NCBI GenBank assembly: GCA_947627735.1
Contig: CANQXG010000009.1
Coordinates: 1-64,000 of the forward strand
Reading direction: 5' to 3'
DNA: 64,000 bases
Origin: an uncultured Oscillospiraceae bacterium
GTDB taxonomy: Bacteria > Bacillota > Clostridia > Oscillospirales > Oscillospiraceae
Under the pieces are notes generated by a model. That model searched no databases, had not been told where the DNA came from, and saw nothing but the letters and a program-made list of their open reading frames with translations. Each line of letters opens with the position of its first letter. The first letter of the stretch is position 1. The translations under genes and the position numbers were made by a program. Below are positions 16,198-24,818 of the stretch, in pieces.

Positions 16198-17118
16198 GTG
16201 TCCAAATACGATATAGACCCGGAGCTGGCGGGGATCGCGAAGATCAAAATGCCGAATGCCCCGGCACTTCTGCCCATGATGAACAAGATCATCGGCCTTT
16301 CCAAATGCCGGTCGGACGACGCCGTCGCCGTCACCCGGCATAGGACGCCGGGGCATGGCGGCGCGGGCCTGGACACGCTGGTGATCGAACCGGCCCATCA
16401 CACGGGGGAACTTCCCTGCATGGTGCTGTATCACGGCGGAGGCTTTGTGCTGAAGGCGTCCTTTGCCCACCACAACATGGCGAAGCTGTATGCCTCCGGC
16501 CTGCCGTGCAGGGTCATCTATACCGACTACCGCCTGGCGCCGGAGCATCCCTTTCCCGTCCCGGCGGAGGATTGCTATTGCACATACGAGTGGGCGCTGG
16601 AGCAGGCCGGCGGCGCGCCTGTCATCGTCGCCGGGGACAGCGCCGGCGGCGCCCTTGCCCTGGCCGTGACCCTGATGGCAAGGGACCGGGGCCTGCGTAT
16701 GCCGGATGCGGAGATTCTGATCTATCCGGTCACGGACAGGCTGATGACGACCGATTCCATGAAAGAATATGTTGACGCCCCGGTCTTTGACGCCAAGCTG
16801 TCCAAAATGATGTGGGACGCCTACCTGGGGCACGAACAGCCGGAGAGGATCGAGTACGCCTCTCCCTTGGAGGCGGCGTCCTTTGCCCGGTTCCCGCCGA
16901 CATACATAGAGGTCGCCCAGTTCGACGCCCTCCGTGACGAGGGCGTGCTGCTGTGCCAAAAGCTGCAAGAGCAGGGGATACCGGCGGAATGCCATGAGGT
17001 GAAGGGTTCCTGTCACGGGTTTGAAACGGCAACAAAAAGCGATCTGCTGAAGACCTGTGTGGAGAGAAGGATAGCTTGGCTCAGAGCCGTGCTGGACAGC
17101 GCAGATAAAAGAGCATAA
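16198..17118 (+). CDS. Alpha/beta hydrolase, HSL-type esterase
   Basis: 306-aa carboxylesterase of the hormone-sensitive-lipase family. The oxyanion-hole motif YHGGGFV, the nucleophile elbow GDSAGGALAL, the acid in AQFDALRDEG and the His in SCHGFE make a complete Ser-Asp-His triad. The GTG at 16198 follows GGGGAGGGG. No signal peptide, so it is intracellular and probably acts on short-chain acyl esters. It is followed by a strong terminator. The natural substrate cannot be read from sequence. Confidence 0.9.
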   Translation: MSKYDIDPELAGIAKIKMPNAPALLPMMNKIIGLSKCRSDDAVAVTRHRTPGHGGAGLDTLVIEPAHHTGELPCMVLYHGGGFVLKASFAHHNMAKLYASGLPCRVIYTDYRLAPEHPFPVPAEDCYCTYEWALEQAGGAPVIVAGDSAGGALALAVTLMARDRGLRMPDAEILIYPVTDRLMTTDSMKEYVDAPVFDAKLSKMMWDAYLGHEQPERIEYASPLEAASFARFPPTYIEVAQFDALRDEGVLLCQKLQEQGIPAECHEVKGSCHGFETATKSDLLKTCVERRIAWLRAVLDSADKRA

Positions 17119-17147
17119 GACAGTTTCCCGCGTACAGGAGAACGAAA

Positions 17148-17178
17148 CAGGGCCGGAGAGATCTCCGGCCCTGTTTTG
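17148..17178 (+). terminator. Intrinsic terminator after the esterase
   Basis: Perfect 11-bp stem (CAGGGCCGGAG pairing with CTCCGGCCCTG) with loop AGAT, followed by TTTT. Confidence 0.8.
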
Positions 17179-17245
17179 CTGTACGGTTTATAGGTCAGGA
17201 TATGCGGTTCAATACAGGCATAGAGCACAGCGGAGGTGAAAAGAA

Positions 17246-17314
17246 ATGTGGCTCTTATGCATTATCGTGTTCCCGCTGATGGTCCTGGCCGATCTTTTGA
17301 AGATGAACAGGTGA
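17246..17314 (+). CDS. Possible 22-aa membrane peptide
   Basis: A short frame MWLLCIIVFPLMVLADLLKM plus NR has a well-placed ribosome-binding site (GGAGGTG eight bases before the ATG). The peptide is a single hydrophobic helix with a short positive tail, which fits a small membrane protein. It lies alone in the gap between the convergent esterase and CDF genes, after a terminator, so it would need its own promoter, and none is clear. It may be real or chance. Confidence 0.4.
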   Translation: MWLLCIIVFPLMVLADLLKMNR

Positions 17315-17323
17315 CGCGTACAG

Positions 17324-18514
17324 TCAGTCCCCGGCGTCCTCGTCGGCCACATAGCTCTTGTCCATGGTGATGACGCACAGGTACCGCCCCTCCATCCGGT
17401 TGATCTGCCGGAGGATGTCGAACTCCACCGCGTCCTGCCGCTTCTGGTCGTAGTCATAGGGCACCAGCAGCCGGAAGCTCACGTCCGTATAGCCGTCCTC
17501 CACGGAGAGGCGGAAGTCGTGCAGCTCCAGGCGGGGGTCGATCCGCTCCACGATCTCGGTCACCCTCCCGCGGATGCGGAGGATGTACTCGTCCCGCACC
17601 TCCACCGGGTCCACGTGGATCACCAGGCGCACCCCCAGCCGGCAGGCCACATACCGCTCGATCTGCTCGATGAGTTCGTGGGCCTGCTCGATGTCCATCT
17701 CCCGGGACACCGCCACCCGGGCGCTGGCCATGTTCCGGTTCGGCCCGTAGCTGTGGATGATGAGGTCGTACACATCCTCCACGCCCTCAAAGGTGCGCAT
17801 CAGCTCCGTGATCGACTGATACAGCTCCCGTCCCGCCGGCTCGCCCAGCAGCGGCTCCAGCGTCTCCTTGGCGATCTTCACCCCGGCCACCATGACGAAC
17901 AGCGACACCACCAGCCCCGCCCAGGCGTCCACATCCGCCCCGGTCAGCTGGAAGATCAGCACGGACAGGACGGACACGACGGTGGACAGGGAGTCCCCCA
18001 GGGAATCCGCCGCCGCGGCCATCATCACCTTGGAGTCGATGCGCCGGCCTATGTTCCTGTTGAAAAAGCCCAGCCACAGCTTCACGGCTACGGACAGCAG
18101 CAGAAACAGAAACGGGACAAGCTCGAAGGACAGCTCCCCCGGCTTTCCGATCCGGCCTAGGCTGCTCCTGAACAGGGAAAACCCCACCTCGATCACCAGA
18201 AACGCCACGATGAAGGCCGCGACATACTCCATCCGGCCATAGCCGAAGGGATGCTTGCTGTTGGCGGGCCTTTCCGCCAGCTTGATGCCGGCGAAGCCGA
18301 TGATGGCGAAGGCGGCGTCGGAGAGGTTGTTGAAGGCGTCCGCCACCACGGCGATGCTCCCCATCACCAGCCCGATGGTCATTTTCACCGCGAACAGCAG
18401 CGCGTTGCACACGATGCCCACGACGCTGGCCAGCGTCCCGTATCGGGTGCGCACCCCGGGGTCCTGGGTGTTCTCATAGCCGCGCACGAAGGTGCGCACA
18501 AGAAGCTCTGTCAA
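17324..18514 (-). CDS. Cation diffusion facilitator (CDF) metal transporter
   Basis: Divalent-metal/proton antiporter of 396 aa. The six-helix membrane domain carries the two metal-site motifs DAFNNLSDA (about residue 59) and AAADSLGDSLST (about 165), and the linker contains KHPFGYGRMEY. The C-terminal half is a long cytoplasmic domain with an extra segment (VEVRDEYILRIRGRVTEIVE onward), longer than in minimal CDFs. DxxxD rather than HxxxD in the first site is seen in Mn/Fe-type members, so Mn or Fe export is a reasonable guess. The start at 18514 is an ATG in a moderate context. Confidence 0.9.
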   Translation of the reverse strand: MTELLVRTFVRGYENTQDPGVRTRYGTLASVVGIVCNALLFAVKMTIGLVMGSIAVVADAFNNLSDAAFAIIGFAGIKLAERPANSKHPFGYGRMEYVAAFIVAFLVIEVGFSLFRSSLGRIGKPGELSFELVPFLFLLLSVAVKLWLGFFNRNIGRRIDSKVMMAAAADSLGDSLSTVVSVLSVLIFQLTGADVDAWAGLVVSLFVMVAGVKIAKETLEPLLGEPAGRELYQSITELMRTFEGVEDVYDLIIHSYGPNRNMASARVAVSREMDIEQAHELIEQIERYVACRLGVRLVIHVDPVEVRDEYILRIRGRVTEIVERIDPRLELHDFRLSVEDGYTDVSFRLLVPYDYDQKRQDAVEFDILRQINRMEGRYLCVITMDKSYVADEDAGD

Positions 18515-18592
18515 CTGCTGTTTCCTCCTCTTCGCTCCTGTCCCGGCTCACAGGATACTATCTCTGTGCCGTGCATCATTATCAAATGACCG

Positions 18593-19129
18593 CTATCCGA
18601 ACAGGACCCTTCGGAACAGGTTCGCGGTCTTTTCCTCACCCAGTCCCTTTTTGAAAACATCGGTGGAGGGTCCGCCGCGGCGCAAAAGCTTCTCCACATA
18701 GGCGGCGGACTGCGCCGCTTTGCCCTTTTTGGCAACGCTCTGTTCGAGCCGGAGGGGATCATACCAGTGCGAGCCGAGATCGTGGTCCGGGAGCGAGGCG
18801 TAACGGGCCTTCACCTCGTCCAGCGGCTCCAGGAAACAGGGGCCGGTCAGCGTGTCGGTCAGTTCGAAGATCAATGTGTCGCCGCCCAGGGCCTTTACCC
18901 GGTCATAGGACAGCAGCGGCATATCCCTCCACTTGGGGTTGATGATAAGGGTCTCCATTTTCACCAGGCCAAAGAAACCGGCGGCGGTCATCCATGACAC
19001 ATTGCCCAGCCCGGCCGCCTCATATTGGCGGATAACAAACGTCATGCCTTTGATCTTCAGCTCACGGTATTCCCCCACAGGGATCTCCTGCAGGGCGAGA
19101 TGTGTTTTCAGCTTGTCAAGAAGATCCAT
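18593..19129 (-). CDS. Hypothetical protein, possibly bilin-reductase-like fold
   Basis: 178-aa soluble protein from the ATG at 19129 (AGGGG upstream). I do not recognise a named family. The core METLIINPKWRDMPLLSYDR then VKALGGDTLIFELTDTL follows the strand-loop-strand pattern of ferredoxin-dependent bilin reductases (hydrophobic strand, P, DxP, D, hydrophobic strand ending in D). A basic C-terminal tail follows (RLEQSVAKKGKAAQSAAYVE). Catalytic residues of known bilin reductases cannot be assigned. It is monocistronic. The similarity is only a pattern match by eye. Confidence 0.6.
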   Translation of the reverse strand: MDLLDKLKTHLALQEIPVGEYRELKIKGMTFVIRQYEAAGLGNVSWMTAAGFFGLVKMETLIINPKWRDMPLLSYDRVKALGGDTLIFELTDTLTGPCFLEPLDEVKARYASLPDHDLGSHWYDPLRLEQSVAKKGKAAQSAAYVEKLLRRGGPSTDVFKKGLGEEKTANLFRRVLFG

Positions 19130-19169
19130 CGTGGGCCATCCCCTAGTTTTGATATCGGGCAATCTCATT

Positions 19170-19349
19170 ATTATTAATATAGCATATCGTCCCCGATCTG
19201 TCCATGTTTAGTGCTTTTTGGAACGGCGTCTGCCCCCGGCGGATGGGGCGGGCTTTTTTGCTGTCCGGGAACGGAGAGGAGGGCGGCAAAGCCGCGCAAA
19301 ATGTACAAAATCGGACGCAAACGGAGGCCGTCGTTTTCGGGGCGAGGTA
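19170..19349. other. Intergenic sequence upstream of the VTC-CotH operon
   Basis: About 180 bases with no supported gene. A GC-rich stretch near 19230-19255 ends in TTTTTT but its stem is imperfect. I looked for a c-di-GMP riboswitch core here and in the leader that follows the promoter and saw none. Confidence 0.5.
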
Positions 19350-19378
19350 TTGCATAATCAAGAACAGTTTGATATAAT
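19350..19378 (+). promoter_or_regulatory. Promoter of the VTC-CotH polymer operon
   Basis: TTGCAT (19350-19355) and TATAAT (19373-19378) are separated by exactly 17 bases. The first gene starts about 95 bases downstream, leaving a leader of roughly 90 nt rich in short GC inverted repeats. Confidence 0.7.
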
Positions 19379-19474
19379 CATTCAGTATTTTCAGACTGGG
19401 CGCGGAGCGCCGTACACAATGCGCTTCGCGGGGCATATCATAGCATCGGACCCGGCGGACAGGGGGGATCGGAC

Positions 19475-20170
19475 TTGGTCGAGGTCTTGCGGCAGGAAAA
19501 GAAATACCTTCTCCCGCTGCCGGAGGCGCGCCGGCTCAGCGGCAGGCTACAGGCCGTCATGCTCCAGGACAGCCACAACGGCCCCCGGGGCTATCGGATA
19601 CGGTCGCTGTACTTCGACACGCTTGACGACAGGGACTTCGCGGACAAGGTGGACGGCCTGGAGCTGCGCCGGAAGATACGGCTGCGGTGCTACGACCCGA
19701 ACAGTGATTTCGCGGTGCTGGAGATGAAGCAAAAGCAGGGGCAGTACCAGAAAAAGCGGTCTCTGCGGATGAGCCGGGAGGATGCCAAGAGGCTGATCCG
19801 GGGCGACTACGAGATAATGCTGCGCCACGACGAGCCATTCGCGAAGGAGTGCTACGGGCTGATGAACACGCTGTGCTACCGGCCGAAGGCGGTGGTGGAG
19901 TACAAGCGGCAGGCGTTCATCGCCAGGGAAAACAGAATAAGGGTCACACTGGACAGCGACATCATCGCCACAGAGGCGAACTTCGACATTTTTTCTCCGG
20001 AGCTGCTCCAGTATCCGGTACTAGACCCTTTTCAGGTGGTGCTTGAAGTTAAGTACAATGGCTTTCTGCTCAGCTACATCAAAAAAGCGGTGAGCACGGC
20101 GGACCGGTCGGAATTTTCGGTGAGCAAGTATTGTCTGGCCCGGAGCGTGGGCCATCATTACGATCCATAA
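19475..20170 (+). CDS. VTC-domain polyphosphate polymerase-like protein
   Basis: 231-aa VTC domain, the tunnel-shaped catalytic fold of eukaryotic Vtc4 that makes polyphosphate from ATP. Recognisable elements are RQEKKYLLP at the start, YRIRSLYFDT, LRRKIRLRCYD (basic tunnel residues), VLEMKQKQG, VVEYKRQAF and VVLEVKYNGF (acidic metal ligand and Lys). The start is TTG at 19475 after AGGGGGGATC. It is soluble and probably membrane-associated through the next gene product, a DUF4956 protein. First gene of a nine-gene plus-strand operon. The product could be polyphosphate or a phosphate-linked modification of the envelope polymer. Confidence 0.9.
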   Translation: MVEVLRQEKKYLLPLPEARRLSGRLQAVMLQDSHNGPRGYRIRSLYFDTLDDRDFADKVDGLELRRKIRLRCYDPNSDFAVLEMKQKQGQYQKKRSLRMSREDAKRLIRGDYEIMLRHDEPFAKECYGLMNTLCYRPKAVVEYKRQAFIARENRIRVTLDSDIIATEANFDIFSPELLQYPVLDPFQVVLEVKYNGFLLSYIKKAVSTADRSEFSVSKYCLARSVGHHYDP

Positions 20171-20186
20171 GAGAGGTGCGGAAAAC

Positions 20187-20864
20187 ATGAGAGAGAAGCT
20201 GTTTGAGCTGCTTTCCAGCGAGGGCGATCTGAGTCTGGAGACCATCCTTGTGCGTCTGGCGGCGGCGACGATCATCGGGATATTCATCTATTTTTCCTAC
20301 TGGATGTCCCACAGCGGCAGTGTTTACAGCAAAAAATTCAACATCACGCTGGTGTCCATGACGCTGGTGACCACGACGGTCATGATCGTCATCGGGAACA
20401 ACCTGGCGCTGAGCCTGGGCATGGTGGGTGCGCTGTCGATCGTGCGATACAGGACGGCGATAAAGGATACGAGGGATACACTGTATATTTTCTGGACGAT
20501 CGTGGTGGGCATATGCTGCGGCGCGGGGGATTACCGGGTGGCGGCGGTGGGAAGCGTGTTCATCTTCCTGGTGCTGCTGGTGTTCGGCAGAGTGAAGAAC
20601 GACGACAGGATCTTGCTGATCGCGTCCATCAGCCGGACGAACGAGGAACGGCTGGAAGCCTTGGTATTCCAGCGTTTTGGGCGTAAAGCGGTGCTGCGGG
20701 TGAAGAACACGACGGAGTCCAGCGCGGAGTTTATTTTCGAGCTGGGACGGCGGACGATGGACAAAGACAAGCGCAATCCCCAGCCTCTGACGGACATGAT
20801 CTACGGCCTGGGCGGGGTGGACTACGTGAATATCGTGAGCCAAAACGACAGCATCGGAAGCTGA
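20187..20864 (+). CDS. DUF4956 membrane protein
   Basis: 225-aa protein with an N-terminal membrane half (three or four helices: VRLAAATIIGIFIYFSYWM, ITLVSMTLVTTTVMIVIG, and helices around FWTIVVGICCG and VFIFLVLLVFG) and a C-terminal cytoplasmic domain (VKNDDRILLIASIS onward) resembling a small alpha/beta fold. The conserved DUF4956 motif LSLGMVGALSIVRYRTAIKD lies between helices and carries basic residues facing the membrane. DUF4956 genes commonly accompany VTC and CotH genes. It starts 16 bases after the VTC stop. It probably anchors or gates the VTC enzyme. Confidence 0.88.
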   Translation: MREKLFELLSSEGDLSLETILVRLAAATIIGIFIYFSYWMSHSGSVYSKKFNITLVSMTLVTTTVMIVIGNNLALSLGMVGALSIVRYRTAIKDTRDTLYIFWTIVVGICCGAGDYRVAAVGSVFIFLVLLVFGRVKNDDRILLIASISRTNEERLEALVFQRFGRKAVLRVKNTTESSAEFIFELGRRTMDKDKRNPQPLTDMIYGLGGVDYVNIVSQNDSIGS

Positions 20865-20899
20865 AAAAGGGCAAAAAAGACGCAAAAATAAGAAAAAAT

Positions 20900-20970
20900 G
20901 TGCAGTTTTGGGGCACTAAAAGGGCAGTTTTGGGGCACAAAAGTGCAGTTCTGAGGTCAGAAGGGGCAGT
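20900..20970 (+). repeat. Four phased direct repeats, 21-22-bp period
   Basis: GCAGT occurs at 20902, 20924, 20945 and 20966, each in a related unit (TGCAGTTTTGGGGCACTAAA, GGCAGTTTTGGGGCACAAA, TGCAGTTCTGAGGTCAGAA, and a shorter GGCAGTATGAGG). The last unit overlaps the CotH ribosome-binding site and start. Spacing equals two helical turns. Confidence 0.75.
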
Positions 20971-22497
20971 ATGAGGAACAAGATCCTGTTTTCAATACTG
21001 GCTGTGGTGATGCTGGCGGGCGTATTTTGCATGCCGGTGCTGAGCGCGTCGGGGCAGAACAGGTCGGAGCGGTACCACCAGCATCTGGAGGAGCCGGGGT
21101 ATACCCCCTGCGCCGACCACGGGTCGGGCACGTTCTGCACCCACCTGCCCATCGTGGTCATCGACACGGAGGGACAGAAGGTCCCGGGAACGCTGACCGG
21201 TGAAAAGGACCTGTTCCAACAGACGACCTATACCACGGCGGAGGACGGCACGGACTACATCAACGTGTCGGTGAAGGTGATCGACAACGAGGAGGGCAAC
21301 AACCACCTGACGGACGAGCCGGCGCTCACCACCAGGAGCCTGTTCCGCATCCGGGGCAACTCCTCCCGGCGGTTCGAGAAGCTCCCCTATCTGCTGAAAT
21401 TCGTCAACGAGGACGGCACCGACAACGACGTGGAGGTCATGGGGATGGACGCCCACCACGAGTGGGCGCTGAACGGCCCCTATCTGGACAAATCACTTGT
21501 GCGCAACTACATGTGGTACAACATAGCCGGGGAGATCATGGAGTACGCCCCGAACGTGCGGTACTGCGAGGTGTTCCTGAACGGGGAATACAAGGGCCTG
21601 TATCTGATGGTGGAGACCATCACCAACGGGGGACCGGAAGGAGGACGGCTGGACCTGTCCGACTCTGTCAAGGGCACCGATGTGATGGGATACCTGCTGC
21701 GCATCGACCGGCCCACGGAGGTGGACCTGGAGACCACCCGGGACATCAATGTTTTCACGGAGCGCATAGGGATCGAGGGCGCAGACGTGGCCGTCCGCTA
21801 TCCGGGCAAGACAAAGCTGACGGAGGACCTGGCCCGGCAGATAGAGCTGGAGTTCTCCGCCTTTGAAAAGGCGGTCTACTCCTACGACCACGACACAGAG
21901 GATTACGGCTACTGGAACTATATCGACACCGACAGCTTCATCGACTATTGGATCATCAACGCGTTCACCTGCAACCAGGACGCTGGGTCCGCATCCACAT
22001 ACATATATAAAGAACCCGGCGGGAAATACAAGCTGTGCGTGTGGGACTTCAACAACTCATGCGACAACTACCCAGAGGACCCCTATGACCCCAGCCTGTT
22101 CCTGGCGCGGGGCATGCCGTTTATAAACGCCCCCTATTTCGCCATGCTCTTCCGGGACGACAAGGAGTGCTTCGCGGAGCAGGTCATCGAGCGGTATGAG
22201 CAGCTGCGCCAGACATACCTGAGCGACGAGTATCTGCAGGACTACATCGACAGCACCATCGAGTGGCTGGGGCCGGCGGTGGAGCGGAATTATGACCGGT
22301 GGAAGGACGCGTTTGGCAGTCAGATGCTGGAAAGCAAGGAAGGCGTCGGCCTGGCAGACAGAAACCAGTACACGACGGAGGAAGCGACTGCCTATCTGAA
22401 GGAGTGGCTGGCGGCCCGGGGGGCGTTCATGGACGAACACATCGATGTTCTGAACTTTTACGGGCACCCGTCCACCTATAAGAAATGGGAGCACTGA
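20971..22497 (+). CDS. cotH: CotH-family protein kinase, secreted
   Basis: 508-aa CotH kinase-like protein with a signal peptide (about residues 1-26, ending near VLSASG). CotH proteins are secreted kinases of atypical fold; Bacillus CotH phosphorylates spore-coat proteins. Landmarks: TRSLFRIRGNSSRRFEKLPY (the substrate-strand motif with RGNSS), HHEWALNGPYLDKSLVRNYM, YCEVFLNGEYKGLYLMVETI with the catalytic-type GxYxGxYxxxE, and WDFNNSCDN as the metal-binding DxN. It lies in an envelope-polymer operon rather than a spore-coat cluster, so its target is probably a secreted or surface protein of this system. A 106-base gap with phased repeats precedes it. Confidence 0.9.
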   Translation: MRNKILFSILAVVMLAGVFCMPVLSASGQNRSERYHQHLEEPGYTPCADHGSGTFCTHLPIVVIDTEGQKVPGTLTGEKDLFQQTTYTTAEDGTDYINVSVKVIDNEEGNNHLTDEPALTTRSLFRIRGNSSRRFEKLPYLLKFVNEDGTDNDVEVMGMDAHHEWALNGPYLDKSLVRNYMWYNIAGEIMEYAPNVRYCEVFLNGEYKGLYLMVETITNGGPEGGRLDLSDSVKGTDVMGYLLRIDRPTEVDLETTRDINVFTERIGIEGADVAVRYPGKTKLTEDLARQIELEFSAFEKAVYSYDHDTEDYGYWNYIDTDSFIDYWIINAFTCNQDAGSASTYIYKEPGGKYKLCVWDFNNSCDNYPEDPYDPSLFLARGMPFINAPYFAMLFRDDKECFAEQVIERYEQLRQTYLSDEYLQDYIDSTIEWLGPAVERNYDRWKDAFGSQMLESKEGVGLADRNQYTTEEATAYLKEWLAARGAFMDEHIDVLNFYGHPSTYKKWEH

Positions 22498-22528
22498 GCA
22501 AGGTCCGGGACAGGAAGGAGGGCAGCCG

Positions 22529-24802
22529 GTGAAAAAGTTCATCATCGTGGTCACGGCATTCGTGGCGGTGCTGTTCGTCGGCTATCAGGCCTATTACCGG
22601 CTGGGGGCGTACATAGACCTGCGGCCCAACACGCCGGTGACCACCTTTATGAAGACGGACGAGGACACCATCTACATGGAAAAAGAGGGGGAGTATGTCC
22701 CCTTTGAGATACGGGGCGTGGACATGGGCGTGGGCATCCCCGGCCAGTGGGCCACGGACTTCGCCATCGAGAAGGACACCTACATCCGCTGGTTCGGCAT
22801 GATCCAGGACATGGGGGCCAACACCATCCGGGTGTATACCATCCTGCACCAGGACTTCTACGACGCCCTTTACGAGTATAACACCCAGCGGGAGGAGGAC
22901 GGACTGGAGCCGCTGTACCTGCTGCACGGGGTGTGGGTGAACGACTATGTGCTCTTCTCCCACCGGGACGCCTATGACCCGGAGTTTCTGGACACGTTCC
23001 TGGAGGACTGCCGCACGGTGATCGACATCATCCACGGGGACCGGTCCCTGAGCCTGGGCTATGAGAACCGGGGCAGCGGCAACTACCGGCGCGACGTGTC
23101 CAAGTGGGTGCTGGGCTACATCCTGGGGGTGGAATGGGAGGACTACACGGTGGTGTATACCGACCAGGCCCAGGAGGAGAACAGCAGCTACGAGGGGACG
23201 TACCTCTATACCACCGACAACGCCCGCCCCTTCGAGGCCATGCTGGCCCAGGTGGGGGACAAGGCCATCGAGTACGAGTCCAACCGATACAAGCAGCAGC
23301 GGCTGGTGGCCTTCGCCAACTGGCCCACCACCGACCCGTTCCGCTATCCTATGAGCGTGGTTTTCTCCAAACAAAAAATGGGACAGGTGGACGTGGAGCA
23401 CATCCAGAGCAAGAACACCTTCATCTCCGGCATGTTCGCCTCCTACCACATCTATTCCTATTACCCGGACTATCTGGAGATCATGCGCGACGTCGGGGCC
23501 AGTTACACCGATGAAGAGATAATACAGCGCATCGGAACGGCCCGCGCGTCAAACATACTTTACCGCATGTCCAAGCTGAAAGGCCCCAGCATCGAGGACT
23601 ATGTATACGAAGGGGATTACAAAGACTCCCAGGGACGCTATAATACATATCTTGCCTATCTGAAGGCACTGACCCGCTATCACACCATGCCGGTGGTCAT
23701 CTCCGAGTTCGGAGTCACCACCGGCCGCGGCATGGCCCAGCTCGACCGGAACACCAACCGCAACCAGGGCCACATGTCCGAGCAGGAGCAGGGCCAGGCC
23801 ATCATCGACTGCTTCGAGGACATCCGGGCCGCAGGCTGCGCCGGCGGGTGCGTGTTCACGTGGCAGGACGAGTGGTTCAAGCGGACGTGGAACACCATGC
23901 ACGCGGTGGACCTGGACTACACGGCCTACTGGAGCGACTACCAGACCAACGAGCAGTTCTTCGGCCTGCTCAGCTTCGACCCGGGCGAGGAAAAAAGCGT
24001 GTGCTACGTGGACGGGGACATCTCCGAGTGGACGGAGGAGGACCTGGTCAGCAGCAACGGGGACGCGGACCTGTCCATGAAATACGACGAGAAATTCCTC
24101 TACTTCCTGGTGCACAAGGAGGGTCTGGACCAGGAGGGGGACAGCCTGTACATCCCCATAGATACCCAGCCGAAGGTGGGCAGCACCTACGCCGAGGAGC
24201 AGGACGTCAGCTTTGAGCGGCCCGCCGACTTTCTCATGGTCATCCATGGGAAAGAGGACAGCCACGTCTATGTCCAGGAGCGGTACGAGTGTCTCAACGC
24301 CATCTACGGCGCGTCCTATTACGGGATAAACCCCTATTATGACCCGCCGGAGGTGCACAGCCCCCGCTTTACGCAGATCGGCATGGCGCTCACACTGGAG
24401 GATTACATCCCCGATTACAGCGCGATATATCAGCCGGCGGGCGAGATGTTCGAGACCGGCAAGCTGCGGCACGGCAACGCCAACCCGGACAGCGAGGCGT
24501 TCGACTCCCTGGCGGACTTCATGTTCGCGGGGGACTATGTGGAGATACGCATCCCCTGGGAGCTGCTCAACTTCTCCGACCCCTCCAACATGATGATCCA
24601 CGACGACTACTACGAGTGCTACGGCATCGAGAATTACCACATCGACGAGATGTATGTGGGCGTGACCGACGGACAGCAGAAGGGCTGGCGCACGCCGATG
24701 GACGCCTTTGCCCTGGAGGGCTGGGGGAAGGACGTGACGTACCACGAAAGGCTGAAACGGTCCTATTACATGCTGAAGGACTACTGGACCGGCCTGGCGT
24801 GA
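22529..24802 (+). CDS. Membrane-anchored glycoside-hydrolase-like protein
   Basis: 757-aa protein with an uncleaved N-terminal membrane anchor (FIIVVTAFVAVLFVGYQAYY). Residues about 50-470 look like a TIM-barrel glycosidase of the GH2/GH5 clan: FEIRGVDMG, GANTIRVYTILHQDFYDALY, and PVVISEFGVTTGRG, where the Glu is in the position of the catalytic nucleophile, then TWQDEWFKRTWN. A C-terminal region of about 270 aa (from VDGDISEWTEED) resembles a carbohydrate-binding or DOMON-like beta domain. It should face outward. In the operon it may trim, transfer or remodel the polymer made by the GT2. The family was assigned by motif only. Confidence 0.7.
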   Translation: MKKFIIVVTAFVAVLFVGYQAYYRLGAYIDLRPNTPVTTFMKTDEDTIYMEKEGEYVPFEIRGVDMGVGIPGQWATDFAIEKDTYIRWFGMIQDMGANTIRVYTILHQDFYDALYEYNTQREEDGLEPLYLLHGVWVNDYVLFSHRDAYDPEFLDTFLEDCRTVIDIIHGDRSLSLGYENRGSGNYRRDVSKWVLGYILGVEWEDYTVVYTDQAQEENSSYEGTYLYTTDNARPFEAMLAQVGDKAIEYESNRYKQQRLVAFANWPTTDPFRYPMSVVFSKQKMGQVDVEHIQSKNTFISGMFASYHIYSYYPDYLEIMRDVGASYTDEEIIQRIGTARASNILYRMSKLKGPSIEDYVYEGDYKDSQGRYNTYLAYLKALTRYHTMPVVISEFGVTTGRGMAQLDRNTNRNQGHMSEQEQGQAIIDCFEDIRAAGCAGGCVFTWQDEWFKRTWNTMHAVDLDYTAYWSDYQTNEQFFGLLSFDPGEEKSVCYVDGDISEWTEEDLVSSNGDADLSMKYDEKFLYFLVHKEGLDQEGDSLYIPIDTQPKVGSTYAEEQDVSFERPADFLMVIHGKEDSHVYVQERYECLNAIYGASYYGINPYYDPPEVHSPRFTQIGMALTLEDYIPDYSAIYQPAGEMFETGKLRHGNANPDSEAFDSLADFMFAGDYVEIRIPWELLNFSDPSNMMIHDDYYECYGIENYHIDEMYVGVTDGQQKGWRTPMDAFALEGWGKDVTYHERLKRSYYMLKDYWTGLA

Positions 24803-24818
24803 GAGGAGGTGACAGGCC

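Noticed and set aside
19379-19474. c-di-GMP riboswitch in the leader of the VTC-CotH operon
   Set aside because: The conserved GEMM core elements are not present; only short GC inverted repeats are seen.
20971-22497. Spore-coat gene cluster based on CotH
   Set aside because: No other spore-coat genes are near; the neighbours are polymer-synthesis and phosphate enzymes, so CotH is better read as a secreted kinase of this operon.
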